Shown here piece by piece: positions 39,437 to 48,644 of a stretch of DNA of 64,000 bases. Every line of letters starts with the position of its first letter. Position 1 is the stretch's first letter. This stretch comes from Burkholderiales bacterium. Lineage in GTDB: Bacteria > Pseudomonadota > Gammaproteobacteria > Burkholderiales > SG8-39. The notes beneath the pieces are model-generated. The model had not been told where the DNA came from. It did not search any database and was given only the letters and a program-made list of their open reading frames with translations. Position numbers and translations under genes: made by a program. The stretch lies in the NCBI GenBank assembly GCA_017880775.1, contig JADGRQ010000012.1, positions 50,825 through 114,824 of the forward strand, given 5' to 3'.

Positions 39437-40616
39437 TGATGGCTTTCCTCAACCGATCCACCCCCTCGACCAACCTCTCCTCGCTCGAAGCAAAACACCA
39501 TCGCACAAACCCCTCCCCCTCCGGCCCGAATGCAATTCCCGGCGCAAGCCCGAGATTCAGCTCGACCACCAGCCGCTTACAGAACGCCAGGCTGTCCTGC
39601 ATCCCCTCGACCCGAAAAAACGCATACATCGCCCCCGGCGGCGTCGCCGCCTGCACACCGGGAATCGCATTCAATTGTGGAACCAGAAAATCCCGCGCCT
39701 TACGGTAGCGCTCGACGGTGCGCGAGATCACCTTCTCGCCCGACTGCACCGCCACCAATCCCGCACGCTGGATGAACACCGGCACGCAGGAAGTGTTGTA
39801 CTCGACCAGCTTGCCGATCTGGATCGCAAGCGCAGGCGGCGCGACGAGCCAGCCGATCCTCCATCCGGTCATCAACCAGGATTTGGAGAACGTATTGGTG
39901 CTGACCAGCCGGTCGCCCGCCTCCGCAATATCCAGAAACGAAGGCGCGGCAGCGCCCTCGCCGAACCACATCCGGTCGTAGGCGTCGTCGGCAATGATCC
40001 AGATGCCCAGCCTGCGGCAATGCTCGAGGATTTTCACCTGCACCTCCCGAGTGACGGTCCACCCGGTCGGATTGTTCGGCGAGTTGATGTACAGCGCGCG
40101 CGTTTCCGGCGTCAAAGCTGCAATCAGCCGGTCGAAGTTCAGAGTCCACCCCTGCGGCGAAAAATCGAGCGGCAGGCACTCGACCCGCGCTCCCAGCACC
40201 TTCGGAATCTCGACCAGGTTGGGCCACAGAGGCGTCACCTCGACCACCCGGTCGCCCGGCCCGATCAGCGCCTGGGTCGCCAGCATCAGGGCCGACATTC
40301 CCGAACTGGTGACGACGATGTTCTCGCTCGCCACCGGCCGGTGCAGGTTTGAAACATAGGCCGCAAGCGCCACGCGCAGCTCGGCGATGCCGAAGTTGTG
40401 GGTGTAGAACGTTTCCCCTGCCTCGAGCGACGCGATGCCGGCGCGGCGGATGAACTCGGGGGTCAGTTCATCGGGTTCGCCGAACCAGAACGCGAGCACG
40501 TCGGTGCGCCCGAGGCTGGCATTCGCCACCTCCCGGATCTTGGAGCCGCGCAGGCGCAATACGGCTTCGCGCGCGGTGAGTTCGTTCAACGGGGTGGAGA
40601 AGTCGGTGAGTTTCAT
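39429..40616 (-). CDS. Class I/II pyridoxal-phosphate aminotransferase
   Basis: A 395-aa fold-type I aminotransferase. The PLP lysine is in STNTFSKSWLMTGWRIGWL; other signatures are SPNNPTGWTVT (substrate/PLP contact) and the final arginine region around EGFVRWCFA. The start MKLTDFSTPLNELTAREAVL is chosen by homology; a TACAAT box ends eight bases upstream. Divergent from the EamA exporter, with 29 bases between the starts, which suggests amino-acid turnover coupled to export. The substrate is not resolved. Confidence 0.92.
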   Translation of the reverse strand: MKLTDFSTPLNELTAREAVLRLRGSKIREVANASLGRTDVLAFWFGEPDELTPEFIRRAGIASLEAGETFYTHNFGIAELRVALAAYVSNLHRPVASENIVVTSSGMSALMLATQALIGPGDRVVEVTPLWPNLVEIPKVLGARVECLPLDFSPQGWTLNFDRLIAALTPETRALYINSPNNPTGWTVTREVQVKILEHCRRLGIWIIADDAYDRMWFGEGAAAPSFLDIAEAGDRLVSTNTFSKSWLMTGWRIGWLVAPPALAIQIGKLVEYNTSCVPVFIQRAGLVAVQSGEKVISRTVERYRKARDFLVPQLNAIPGVQAATPPGAMYAFFRVEGMQDSLAFCKRLVVELNLGLAPGIAFGPEGEGFVRWCFASSEERLVEGVDRLRKAIIR

Positions 40617-40624
40617 GGTGGCAT

Positions 40625-40630
40625 ATTGTA
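40625..40630 (-). promoter_or_regulatory. -10-like box of the aminotransferase gene
   Basis: TACAAT on the minus strand ends eight bases before the aminotransferase ATG. No ribosome-binding site lies between, as in the other leaderless candidates here. The divergent EamA gene has a longer 15-base stretch to the same element. Confidence 0.45.
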
Positions 40631-40645
40631 AGCTGCCCGCTTCAA

Positions 40646-41581
40646 ATGTCCCCCGCCTCCGCCTACCGCTGGTCGATGATCGTGGCGATCCTGGTGATGG
40701 TGATCTGGGGCGCAAACTTCCCGATCACGAAGTACATCCTCGAGCGCATCGGCGTCGGCCCGTTTCTGTTCTTCCGTTTCCTGGCGATGCCGCTGATCGG
40801 CTTCGCGCTGCTGGCGCTGATCTACCGCAAGCGCTGGCGCTATGCGGTGCCGAAACGCGACGATTGGGCGCGCTTCGCCGCCTGCGGCATGATCGGCCAC
40901 GCGATGCACGTCGGCATCGTGATGTGGGGCATGAACCTGTCCACCCCGTTTTCGAGCGCGCTGGTGCTCACCAGCGGCCCGCTGTGGACCCTCCTGATCC
41001 TGGCGGCCCTCGGCGCCGAGAAGCTGCGCGGCCCGCAGGTCACCGGCACGCTGCTCGCGTTCGGCGGCATCCTGCTGTTCCTGTCTGACAAGTTCACCGC
41101 GGGCCTCGCGCGCGCGGGCCTGGGCGACGTGGTGCTGCTGTTCGCGGCGTCGCTGTTTTCGCTCTATACGATACTGGTGCGGCCGCTGGTGTCGCGCTAC
41201 GGGCCGCTGGTGGTGCTGGTCTGGACGCTGGTGGTGGGCGCCCCGCCGATGCTGCTGATCACGCTGCCCGCGGCGCTCGCGCTCGACTACGCTTCGGTCG
41301 GCTGGCTCACCTGGTGGTGGGTGTTCTGGGCGATCACCGTGTCATCCTTCCTCGGCTGGCTCGGGTGGGCGTGGGTCAACGCGGTGCGCGGCATCGCGCG
41401 CAGCGCGCCGCTGCAATACATGATGCCGCCGCTCGCCGCGGTGTTTTCCTGGATCACGCTGGGGGAAACCTTCACCTGGCTGAAGCTCGCGGGCGCGGTC
41501 GTGGTGATGGCGGGTGTCGCCTGGGCGCAATTTGCGAGCAGCCCGGCCGCGCGCAATACGACCCAGGCTGACGCTGGCTAA
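40646..41581 (+). CDS. EamA-family (DMT) membrane exporter
   Basis: A 311-aa protein with ten hydrophobic segments in two EamA repeats; the first begins IVAILVMVIWGANFPITKYI, with the WGxNF signature, and the second around GDVVLLFAASLFSLYTILVR. Family members export amino acids, drugs or other metabolites. Its 3' end overlaps the convergent threonine aldolase gene by four bases. The pairing with an aminotransferase on one side and an aldolase on the other hints at an amino-acid-related substrate. Confidence 0.9.
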   Translation: MSPASAYRWSMIVAILVMVIWGANFPITKYILERIGVGPFLFFRFLAMPLIGFALLALIYRKRWRYAVPKRDDWARFAACGMIGHAMHVGIVMWGMNLSTPFSSALVLTSGPLWTLLILAALGAEKLRGPQVTGTLLAFGGILLFLSDKFTAGLARAGLGDVVLLFAASLFSLYTILVRPLVSRYGPLVVLVWTLVVGAPPMLLITLPAALALDYASVGWLTWWWVFWAITVSSFLGWLGWAWVNAVRGIARSAPLQYMMPPLAAVFSWITLGETFTWLKLAGAVVVMAGVAWAQFASSPAARNTTQADAG

Positions 41582-42597
41582 GCCGCCGCGCGCGGCCTTT
41601 GCGAGAGGAAAGCGGCAAACGCGCCGAGCGCGCGGTCGATGCCCGCGGCGTCGACATCCAGGTGCGTGCACAGGCGCGTGCGTGTCCCGAGCAGCGCGAG
41701 CACGCCGTTGATTTTCAGATGTTCCGCGAGCGGAGGGCACGCGTCTTTCGGAATCTTCACGTACACCATGTTGGTTTGCGGAGGTTCGACTTCCAGCCCG
41801 AGCGCCGCGAGGCCCTTTGCGAGGCGTTCCGCATTCGCGTGGTCCTCGGGCAACCGCTCGACATGGTTCTCGATCGCATACAGCCCCGCCGCGGCGATCA
41901 CGCCGGCCTGGCGCATCGCGCCGCCGAGAATTTTTCGCGCGCGACGTGCGCGGGCGATGAATTCACCTCCACCGACGAGCACCGTACCCGCCGGCGCCCC
42001 AAGCCCCTTGGGCAGGCACACCGACACCGAATCGAAGCCGCGGCACAGGTCCTTCACGTCCATGCCGAGCTTCATTGCGGCGTTGAAGACGCGCGCGCCG
42101 TCGAGATGCGTGGCGAGGCCCCGCCGCGCGGCAAGTTCCAAGGCAGCCTGCAGGTAGACGCGCCCCAATACCCGGCCGCCGATCGTGTTCTCCAGCGCGA
42201 GCAGGCGCGTGCGCGCGAAATGCGGGTCGTCGGGCTTGATCGCGGCATCCACCTCGGCGAGATCGAGCGACCCGTCGGGCCGGTTGGCGAGCGGTTGCGG
42301 CTGAATCGAGCCGAGCACCGCGCCCCCGCCCGCCTCGTACCGGTAGGTATGGGCCTCCTGCCCGACGATGACCTCCTCGCCGCGCTGGCAGTGGCTCATC
42401 AGCGCCGCGAGATTCGACTGGGTGCCGGAAGGAAACAACAGCGCCGCTTCGAATCCGAACCGTTCCGCCGCGCGCTGCTGCAGCCGGTTCACCGACGGAT
42501 CGTCGCCAAACACGTCGTCGCCCAGCTCCGCGGCGGCGATCGCGGCGCGCATCGGCGCCGTGGGGCGCGTGACGGTGTCGCTGCGAAAATCGATCAA
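41578..42597 (-). CDS. Threonine aldolase (low-specificity type)
   Basis: PLP enzyme, 339 aa, that cleaves L-threonine or similar 3-hydroxy amino acids to glycine and an aldehyde. Motifs: MIDFRSDTVTRPTAPMR, FGDDPSVNRLQ, LFPSGTQSNLAAL, LENTIGGRVL, HLDGARVFNA and the PLP-lysine region VCLPKGLGAPAG. The start is a TTG with no clear ribosome-binding site. It follows the KorB stop by 21 bases, so it is probably the last gene of the leftward 2-oxoacid oxidoreductase operon. Confidence 0.92.
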   Translation of the reverse strand: MIDFRSDTVTRPTAPMRAAIAAAELGDDVFGDDPSVNRLQQRAAERFGFEAALLFPSGTQSNLAALMSHCQRGEEVIVGQEAHTYRYEAGGGAVLGSIQPQPLANRPDGSLDLAEVDAAIKPDDPHFARTRLLALENTIGGRVLGRVYLQAALELAARRGLATHLDGARVFNAAMKLGMDVKDLCRGFDSVSVCLPKGLGAPAGTVLVGGGEFIARARRARKILGGAMRQAGVIAAAGLYAIENHVERLPEDHANAERLAKGLAALGLEVEPPQTNMVYVKIPKDACPPLAEHLKINGVLALLGTRTRLCTHLDVDAAGIDRALGAFAAFLSQRPRAAA

Positions 42598-42618
42598 GAA
42601 ACGAAACGCCGCGCTGCT

Positions 42619-43674
42619 CTAGCGCAGGCTGGCGTTCAACTTGTCGAGCGCCGCGCGTCCCGGGCAGAGCTCCTTCGGCCCGAGGCGGTTGAACGGGGTC
42701 TGCGCGGTGTTGAGGTGCGCGTGCAGGTCTTCGGTTTCGGGATCCACGAACAACAGGCCCGTCACCACCTCGCCCTTCGCCTGGTGCTGCTGGATGTAGT
42801 GCATCGCCGCGATCCGGTCGGTCGCGTCATACCCGGGATCGATCTTGCGCAGGCGCAGCACACTGCCGTCGTGCTGCTGCACGCTCGCCACCTCGCCTGC
42901 CTCGTAGTCGACCGTGATCGGCTCGCGGCTGGCGATGAAATCGAGCCGGTTGACCGCGTCGTTGTGCTCGCGCACGTAGTCGTAGCTCTTGGTGCTGCCC
43001 GAGTGGTTGTTGAACGCCACGCAGGGGCTCACCACGTCGATGAACGCCGCGCCCTGGTGCGCTAGCGCCGCCTTGATGAGCGGCACCAGCTGCTTCTTGT
43101 CGCCGGAAAAGCTGCGTGCGACGAAGGTCGCGCCCAGCAGCAGCGCGAGCGACACCGTGTCCACCGGCGCTTCGGTGTTGGCGATGCCGCGCTTGGATTT
43201 CGAGCCGGCATCCGCGGTGGCCGAGAACTGGCCCTTGGTGAGGCCATACACGCCGTTGTTCTCGAGAATGTAGGTCATGTTCACGCCGCGGCGCATCACG
43301 TGCGCGAACTGCCCGAGACCGATCGAGGCCGAATCGCCGTCGCCCGAGATGCCGAGATAGATCAGGTCACGGTTGGCGAGGTTCGCGCCGGTCAGCACCG
43401 ACGGCATGCGCCCATGAACGGTATTGAAGCCGTGCGAGCTGCCGAGGAAATAGTCCGGCGTCTTCGAGCTGCAGCCTATGCCCGAGAGCTTGGCGACGCG
43501 GTGCGGCTCGATGTCGAGCTCCCAGCAGGCCTGGATCAGCGCTGCCGAAATCGAGTCGTGGCCGCAGCCGGCGCACAGCGTGCTTATCTTGCCCTCGTAA
43601 TCGCGCCGCGTGAAGCCGATCTTGTTGATCGGCAGCGTCGGGTGGTGCAACCTCGGTTTGGTGATGTAGGTCAT
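42619..43674 (-). CDS. 2-oxoacid:ferredoxin oxidoreductase, beta subunit (copy 1)
   Basis: Thiamine-diphosphate subunit, 351 aa. ISTLCAGCGHDSISAAL and SGIGCSSKTPDYF hold cysteines of the family, and the TPP motif begins GISGDGDSASIGLGQFAH and ends in ILENNGVYGLTKGQFSATAD. Works with the alpha subunit encoded 27 bases upstream to decarboxylate a 2-oxoacid to the acyl-CoA while reducing ferredoxin. It is longer than the plus-strand copy and differs strongly from it, so the two sets are not a recent duplication. A GAGGA site precedes the ATG. Confidence 0.93.
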   Translation of the reverse strand: MTYITKPRLHHPTLPINKIGFTRRDYEGKISTLCAGCGHDSISAALIQACWELDIEPHRVAKLSGIGCSSKTPDYFLGSSHGFNTVHGRMPSVLTGANLANRDLIYLGISGDGDSASIGLGQFAHVMRRGVNMTYILENNGVYGLTKGQFSATADAGSKSKRGIANTEAPVDTVSLALLLGATFVARSFSGDKKQLVPLIKAALAHQGAAFIDVVSPCVAFNNHSGSTKSYDYVREHNDAVNRLDFIASREPITVDYEAGEVASVQQHDGSVLRLRKIDPGYDATDRIAAMHYIQQHQAKGEVVTGLLFVDPETEDLHAHLNTAQTPFNRLGPKELCPGRAALDKLNASLR

Positions 43675-43701
43675 GTCGTAGTCCTCGGCGCCTCTGCGTA
43701 T

Positions 43702-45555
43702 CTAAGCCGCTTTGTCTTTCTTGATGTCCTTCTTGATCGGACGGACGTTCAGCGCCGCCACGATCTCGGCGATCTCATCGGTGATGAAGCGCGCGGTGAT
43801 CGGCGTGCCGTCGTAATGCAGGACCGGGATCAGGCTCGCCGGGTTGATGCCGGCGTCGTTCACCAGCAGCGTCTTCAGCTGCGCGTCGCGGTTCTGCTCC
43901 ACCACGAACACCTTCGAGTGCGAGGCGACGAAATCGAAGATCTCGTCCTGGAACGGGAACGCCAGCACGCGCAGCGCGTTCACGTGGATGCCTTGTGCAG
44001 CAAGCGCCTCGAGGGCTTCCTGCATCGCCGGGCTGGTCGAACCGAAGTAGATCGCGCCGAACCGCGCCGGAACCTTCGACGGCGTGAGCACGGGTTTCGG
44101 CACCAGCGATTTCGCGGTCTCGAATTTCTTGAGCAGCCGCTGCACGTTGTCCACGTACACCGCGCCTTCCTCGCTGTAGCGCGCGTAGCGGTCCTTGGTG
44201 GTGCCGCGGGTGAAATAACCGCCCTTGGTCGGGTGCGTGCCGGGCAGCGTGCGGTACGGGATGCCGTCGCCGTCTACGTCGAGGTAGCGGCCGAAATCCT
44301 TGCCGGCCTCGAGTTCGTCGTGCGTCATCACCTTGCCGCGGTCGTAGGCGCGCTGGTCGTCCCATTCGAGCGGCGCGCACAGCCGCTGGTTCATGCCGAT
44401 GTCGAGGTCGGTCATCACGAACACCGGGGTCTGCAGCCGGTCGGCGAGGTCGAGCGCGATGGCCGCATGCTCGAAGCATTCCTTCGGGTCTTCCGGGAAC
44501 AGCAGCACGTGCTTGGTGTCGCCGTGCGAGGCGTACGCGCAGGCGAGCACGTCGGCCTGCTGGGTGCGGGTCGGCATGCCGGTGGAGGGCCCGCCGCGCT
44601 GCACGTCGACGATGGTGATCGGGATCTCGGCGAAATAGGCCAGGCCGATGAATTCCATCATCAGCGAAATGCCCGGGCCCGAGGTCGCGGTGAACGCGCG
44701 CGCGCCGTTCCAGCCCGCGCCCACCACGATGCCGACCGAGGCCAGTTCGTCTTCGCCCTGCACGATCGCGAAGTTGTTCCTGCCGGTCGCAGGGTCGACG
44801 CGGTACTTCTGGCACCACTTGGTGAATGCCTCGGCCACGGAGGACGATGGCGTGATCGGGTACCAGGCGCACACCGTCGCGCCGCCGTAAACGCATCCCA
44901 GCGCCAGGGCCGAGTTGCCTTCGATGAAGATTCGGTTGCCCACCGCGTCGCGCTTCTCGATACGCAGGCCGATCGGGCATTGCAGGTTGGCGCGCGCGTA
45001 GTCGCGGCCCATCTGCAGCGCGTTGAGGTTGGGCTTGAGCAGCTTCTCCTTGCCCTTGTACTGCTCGCCGATCAGCTGCGCGATCTCGCCCGCGTCGATC
45101 CCGAGCAGCGCCGACAGCGCGCCGAGGTAGATGATGTTCTTGAACAGCTGCTTCTCGCGCGAGTCGGTGTAGTTGGCGTTGCACATCTCGGTGAGCGGCA
45201 TGCCGATCACAGTGATGTCGTCGCGCAGCTTCGATTTGGGCAGCGGTTTGGAGTTGTCGTAGAACAGGTATCCGCCCGGATCGATCTCCTTCAGGTCCCT
45301 GTCCCAGGTCTGCGGGTTCATCGCCACCATCAGGTCCACGCCGCCGCGCCGGCCGAGCCAGCCGTGCTCGCTGACCCGCACCTCGTACCAGGTAGGCAGG
45401 CCCTGGATGTTCGACGGGAAGATGTTGCGCGGACTGATCGGCACGCCCATGCGCAGGATGCTCTTGGCGAACAGCTCGTTGGCCGAAGCCGAGCCGGAGC
45501 CGTTGACGTTGGCGAACTTGACGACGAAATCGTTGACCGCTTCGATGGGCTTCAC
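43702..45555 (-). CDS. 2-oxoacid:ferredoxin oxidoreductase, fused gamma-alpha subunit (copy 1)
   Basis: A 617-aa protein. Residues 1-190 are the gamma domain (VVKFANVNGSGSASANELFA near the start), and from about 210 the alpha domain begins with IEGNSALALGCVYGGATVCA, then WYPITPSSS, QGEDELASVGIVVGAGWNGA and TSGPGISLMMEFIGLAYFAE, the classic KorA/PorA sequences. Starts at GTG. It lies 25 bases after the flavoprotein gene and before the beta subunit. The substrate (2-oxoglutarate, branched or aryl 2-oxoacid) cannot be told from sequence alone. Confidence 0.93.
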   Translation of the reverse strand: MKPIEAVNDFVVKFANVNGSGSASANELFAKSILRMGVPISPRNIFPSNIQGLPTWYEVRVSEHGWLGRRGGVDLMVAMNPQTWDRDLKEIDPGGYLFYDNSKPLPKSKLRDDITVIGMPLTEMCNANYTDSREKQLFKNIIYLGALSALLGIDAGEIAQLIGEQYKGKEKLLKPNLNALQMGRDYARANLQCPIGLRIEKRDAVGNRIFIEGNSALALGCVYGGATVCAWYPITPSSSVAEAFTKWCQKYRVDPATGRNNFAIVQGEDELASVGIVVGAGWNGARAFTATSGPGISLMMEFIGLAYFAEIPITIVDVQRGGPSTGMPTRTQQADVLACAYASHGDTKHVLLFPEDPKECFEHAAIALDLADRLQTPVFVMTDLDIGMNQRLCAPLEWDDQRAYDRGKVMTHDELEAGKDFGRYLDVDGDGIPYRTLPGTHPTKGGYFTRGTTKDRYARYSEEGAVYVDNVQRLLKKFETAKSLVPKPVLTPSKVPARFGAIYFGSTSPAMQEALEALAAQGIHVNALRVLAFPFQDEIFDFVASHSKVFVVEQNRDAQLKTLLVNDAGINPASLIPVLHYDGTPITARFITDEIAEIVAALNVRPIKKDIKKDKAA

Positions 45556-45580
45556 GTCTTGGCTCTAAGTTTTTTCACGC

Positions 45581-47398
45581 TCAGGCCGCCTTGCGCTGGC
45601 GCGTCCGGCAACCCGGGCCCGCATCGGTCATCTGGAACAGGAACTTCTGCATGTCCCAGGCCCCGGTCGGGCAGCGCTCTGCGCACAAGCCGCAGTGCAG
45701 GCAAACGTCCTCGTCCTTGACCATCACGCGGCCGGTTTTCAGGCCGTCCTGGACATACAGGTCCTGCGCGAGATTCTTCGCCGGCGCGTTGAGGCGCTGC
45801 CGGAGATCTGCTTCGTCGCCGTTGCGCGTGAAGGTGATGCAGTCCATCGGGCAGATATCCACGCAGGCGTCGCACTCGATGCACTGGCTGGCCGTGAACG
45901 CGGTCTGCACGTCGCAATTGAGGCAGCGCCGCGCTTCCTTGAAGCCGGTCAGCGGGTCGAATCCCAGCTCGACTTCGATCTTGATGCTCTTCAGCTTCCC
46001 AGGCTCGGCCCACGGCACGACGTAGCGCTCGTCGAGCGAGACGTCGTTGTCGTAGCTCCACTCGTGGATGCCCATCTTCTGCGATATCAGCGTCACCCCG
46101 GGCGCAGGGCGCTCCCTCAGGTCTTCGCCGTGCAGCAGCTTATCGATCGACACCGCTGCGTCGTGGCCGTGCGCCACCGCCCAGATGATGTTTTTCGGCC
46201 CGAACGCCGCGTCGCCGCCGAAGAATACCTTCGGATGCGTCGATTGGAAGGTCGCCTTGTCGACCACCGGCATGCCGCTGTCGTCGAACTCGATGCCGGC
46301 CTCGCGCTCGATCCACGGAAATGCGTTCTCCTGCCCGACCGCCACCAGCACGTCGTCGCACTCGTAGTGCTGGTTCGGCTCGCCGGTGGGCACCAGCTTG
46401 CGGCGGCCTTGCACGTCGAATTCGACCTTCACTTTCTCGAACAGCACGCCGGTCAGACTGCCGTTCCTGTGCGTGAACTCCATCGGCACCATGTAGTTGA
46501 GGATCGGGATGCCTTCATGCGTCGCGTCCTCCTTCTCCCAGGGCGAGGCCTTCATTTCGTCGTAGCCCGAGCGCACGATGACTTTCACGTCCTCGCCGCC
46601 AAGGCGCTTGGACGAGCGGCAACAGTCCATCGCGGTATTGCCGCCGCCAAGCACCACCACTCGCTTGCCGATCTTCTCGATATGGCCGAACGACACCGAC
46701 GAGAGCCAGTCGATGCCGATGTGGATGTTTTTCGCGGCTTCCTTGCGGCCCGGAATGTCGAGGTCGCGTCCGCGCGGCGCACCCGAGCCGACGAACACCG
46801 CGTCGTAGCCCTCCGAGAGCAGCGCCTTCATCGAATCGATGCGCTTGCCGCCGCGGAACTCGATGCCGAGGTCGAGGACATAGCCGCATTCCTCGTCGAT
46901 CACCTCGACCGGCAGGCGAAAGCGCGGGATCTGCGTGCGGATCATTCCGCCCGCAAGCGGGTCCTGGTCGAAAACTTTGACGTGATACCCGAGCGGAGCG
47001 AGGTCGCGCGCCACCGTGAGCGATGCGGGCCCGCCGCCGACGCAGGCGATTTTCAGGCCGTTTTTCCTCGCCGCCGGCTTCGGCAGATGCGCGCGGATGT
47101 CGCTCTTGTTGTCGGCGGCGACGCGCTTCAGGCGGCAGATTGCGACCGGCTCGGGTTTCTCTGCCTGGTGGTCTTCGACGCGGCCGCGGCGGCACGCGGG
47201 CTCGCAGGGACGATCGCAGGTGCGGCCAAGGATGCCGGGGAAGACGTTCGACGTCCAGTTGACCATGTAGGCGTCGTCATAACGCCCTGCTGCGATCAAC
47301 CGGATGTACTCTGGAACCGGGGTATGGGCGGGGCACGCCCACTGGCAATCAACGACCTTGTGAAAGTAGTCGGGTATTCGAATATCGGTCGATCGCAA
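45581..47398 (-). CDS. GltD-like FAD/NAD(P) oxidoreductase with additional C-terminal [4Fe-4S] clusters
   Basis: A 605-aa electron-transfer flavoprotein. The N-terminal cysteine motif (CQWACPAHTPVPEYI, then GRTCDRPCEPACRR) binds Fe-S clusters as in glutamate synthase small subunit; IACVGGGPASLTVARDL and VVVLGGGNTAMDCCRSS bind FAD and NAD(P). The C-terminus adds two ferredoxin motifs, CIECDACVDICPMDC and CLHCGLCAERCPTG. Start: TTG at 47398 with an AAGGAGG site five bases upstream, preferred over an upstream GTG. It would link NAD(P) to ferredoxin made by the KorAB encoded next to it. Confidence 0.9.
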   Translation of the reverse strand: MRSTDIRIPDYFHKVVDCQWACPAHTPVPEYIRLIAAGRYDDAYMVNWTSNVFPGILGRTCDRPCEPACRRGRVEDHQAEKPEPVAICRLKRVAADNKSDIRAHLPKPAARKNGLKIACVGGGPASLTVARDLAPLGYHVKVFDQDPLAGGMIRTQIPRFRLPVEVIDEECGYVLDLGIEFRGGKRIDSMKALLSEGYDAVFVGSGAPRGRDLDIPGRKEAAKNIHIGIDWLSSVSFGHIEKIGKRVVVLGGGNTAMDCCRSSKRLGGEDVKVIVRSGYDEMKASPWEKEDATHEGIPILNYMVPMEFTHRNGSLTGVLFEKVKVEFDVQGRRKLVPTGEPNQHYECDDVLVAVGQENAFPWIEREAGIEFDDSGMPVVDKATFQSTHPKVFFGGDAAFGPKNIIWAVAHGHDAAVSIDKLLHGEDLRERPAPGVTLISQKMGIHEWSYDNDVSLDERYVVPWAEPGKLKSIKIEVELGFDPLTGFKEARRCLNCDVQTAFTASQCIECDACVDICPMDCITFTRNGDEADLRQRLNAPAKNLAQDLYVQDGLKTGRVMVKDEDVCLHCGLCAERCPTGAWDMQKFLFQMTDAGPGCRTRQRKAA

Positions 47399-47403
47399 CG
47401 CCC

Positions 47404-47410
47404 CCTCCTT
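47404..47410 (-). promoter_or_regulatory. Ribosome-binding site that fixes a TTG start
   Basis: AAGGAGG on the minus strand, five bases before the TTG at 47398. It supports this rare start over the GTG 33 bases upstream for the flavoprotein gene. Confidence 0.75.
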
Positions 47411-47507
47411 AAGGTTGGCGGAGTCTAGCACCAGCAGAAACCGAAAAATAGAGGGATTTCAGATACTAAGACAAACTTTGCAAGATACAGTTGCACCTCT
47501 GCGACAG

Positions 47508-48503
47508 CTAAATGCGCAGCAAGCGGCGAGCGTTGACCTCGGTGATGGCTTTTTTTGTCCCTTCGTCCAGACGGGGGTGGTCACAGACGATCTCGACCGG
47601 CCGCTCGTAGGCAATCGGGAAGCAGTAGTCGCTGCCCATCAGGATGCGGTCCGGGCCGACCACCTCCACCAGGTAATCGAGGACGCGCTCGGAATAACCC
47701 ACGGTGTCGTAATAGAAGCGCCGCAGGTACTCTGTCGGCCCGCGCTCGACGTGCTGCAGGTCCTTGCGTTTCTCCCACCCGCGGTGCAGGCGTCCGACCA
47801 GCCATGGGAAAGCGCCCCCCGCGTGCGGCAGCACCACCACCAGTTTCGGAAACCGGTCCAACACTTTGCCGAAGATTAGGTGCGCTGCAGCAATGGCAGA
47901 TTCAAAGGGGTTGCCTAGCAGGTTGGTCAGGTAGTACGGCGTCAGGCGCGCGTGGCCGATAACCTCGACCGGATGGAGGAAGACCGGCCAGCCGAGCGCC
48001 TCGATCGCCTCGTACACCGGAAAGAATTCCGGATCGGACAACTCCTTGCCGGCAATCTGGGTGGCCATGTACGCGCCGCGCATGCCGGGCAGCTTTGCCG
48101 CGCGCTCGATTTCCCGCAACGCAAGCTCCGGGGCCTGCATCGGCAGCATCGCCAAGCCGAACAGGCGCTGCGGGTGTTTCACGTGGGCGTCCGCCGCGGC
48201 GTCGTTGTAGACCGCCGACAACCTGAGCGAGAGCCCGGGCCCTGCCCAGTACACCATCGGCAGCGACAGCGACAACGCGTGCATTGCGACGCCCTGCTCG
48301 TCCATCGCCTCGAGGCGCGCGTCGTGCTCGGTGAAACGGGGCGAGAACGGCCCGGCTTGGACATCGCCGACCTTCAGGAAGCGCTTGCCGTCCACTACGC
48401 GGGTTTCGGCGCCGAAGGCCGCGCCTTCCTTCTCCACCAGCGCGAGCCACTCGCGCGGGTAGAAGTGGGCGTGGATGTCGATTGCCGTATGCGCGTTGGT
48501 CAT
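47508..48503 (-). CDS. Amidohydrolase family 2 (ACMSD-like) protein
   Basis: A 331-aa TIM-barrel amidohydrolase of the group containing aminocarboxymuconate-semialdehyde decarboxylase and related non-oxidative decarboxylases. The metal motif is DIHAHFYPREW; further ligands lie in VFLHPVEVIGHARL, VLPHAGGAFPWLVGR and the Asp of ILMGSDYCFP. First gene of the leftward operon, 109 bases before the flavoprotein gene. A TATCAT box ends nine bases before its ATG. It may make or remove a carboxyl group on the substrate of the 2-oxoacid pathway; that is inference. Confidence 0.88.
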   Translation of the reverse strand: MTNAHTAIDIHAHFYPREWLALVEKEGAAFGAETRVVDGKRFLKVGDVQAGPFSPRFTEHDARLEAMDEQGVAMHALSLSLPMVYWAGPGLSLRLSAVYNDAAADAHVKHPQRLFGLAMLPMQAPELALREIERAAKLPGMRGAYMATQIAGKELSDPEFFPVYEAIEALGWPVFLHPVEVIGHARLTPYYLTNLLGNPFESAIAAAHLIFGKVLDRFPKLVVVLPHAGGAFPWLVGRLHRGWEKRKDLQHVERGPTEYLRRFYYDTVGYSERVLDYLVEVVGPDRILMGSDYCFPIAYERPVEIVCDHPRLDEGTKKAITEVNARRLLRI

Positions 48504-48512
48504 GGTCGGGGA

Positions 48513-48518
48513 ATGATA
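48513..48518 (-). promoter_or_regulatory. -10-like box of the amidohydrolase/KOR operon
   Basis: TATCAT on the minus strand ends nine bases before the amidohydrolase ATG with no ribosome-binding site in between. The rightward operon, by contrast, has a GGAGG site before its first gene, so only this side looks leaderless. Confidence 0.45.
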
Positions 48519-48644
48519 ATCGCTAATTCTTGCCCAAGAGCAAATCCGGCACCGCATTGCTCACCCCGATCCCGCCTGCCTTTGCGCGAAATCAAATCCG
48601 CGCCCCTCCGCCGCATTAATCTTGGAACAAGCTTTGGAGGATTA

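Noticed and set aside
48547..48560. Sigma-54-like CGGCAC...TTGC sequence between the two KOR operons
   Set aside because: The GG and GC pairs are nine bases apart instead of the strict ten, and the first base of TGGCAC is wrong.
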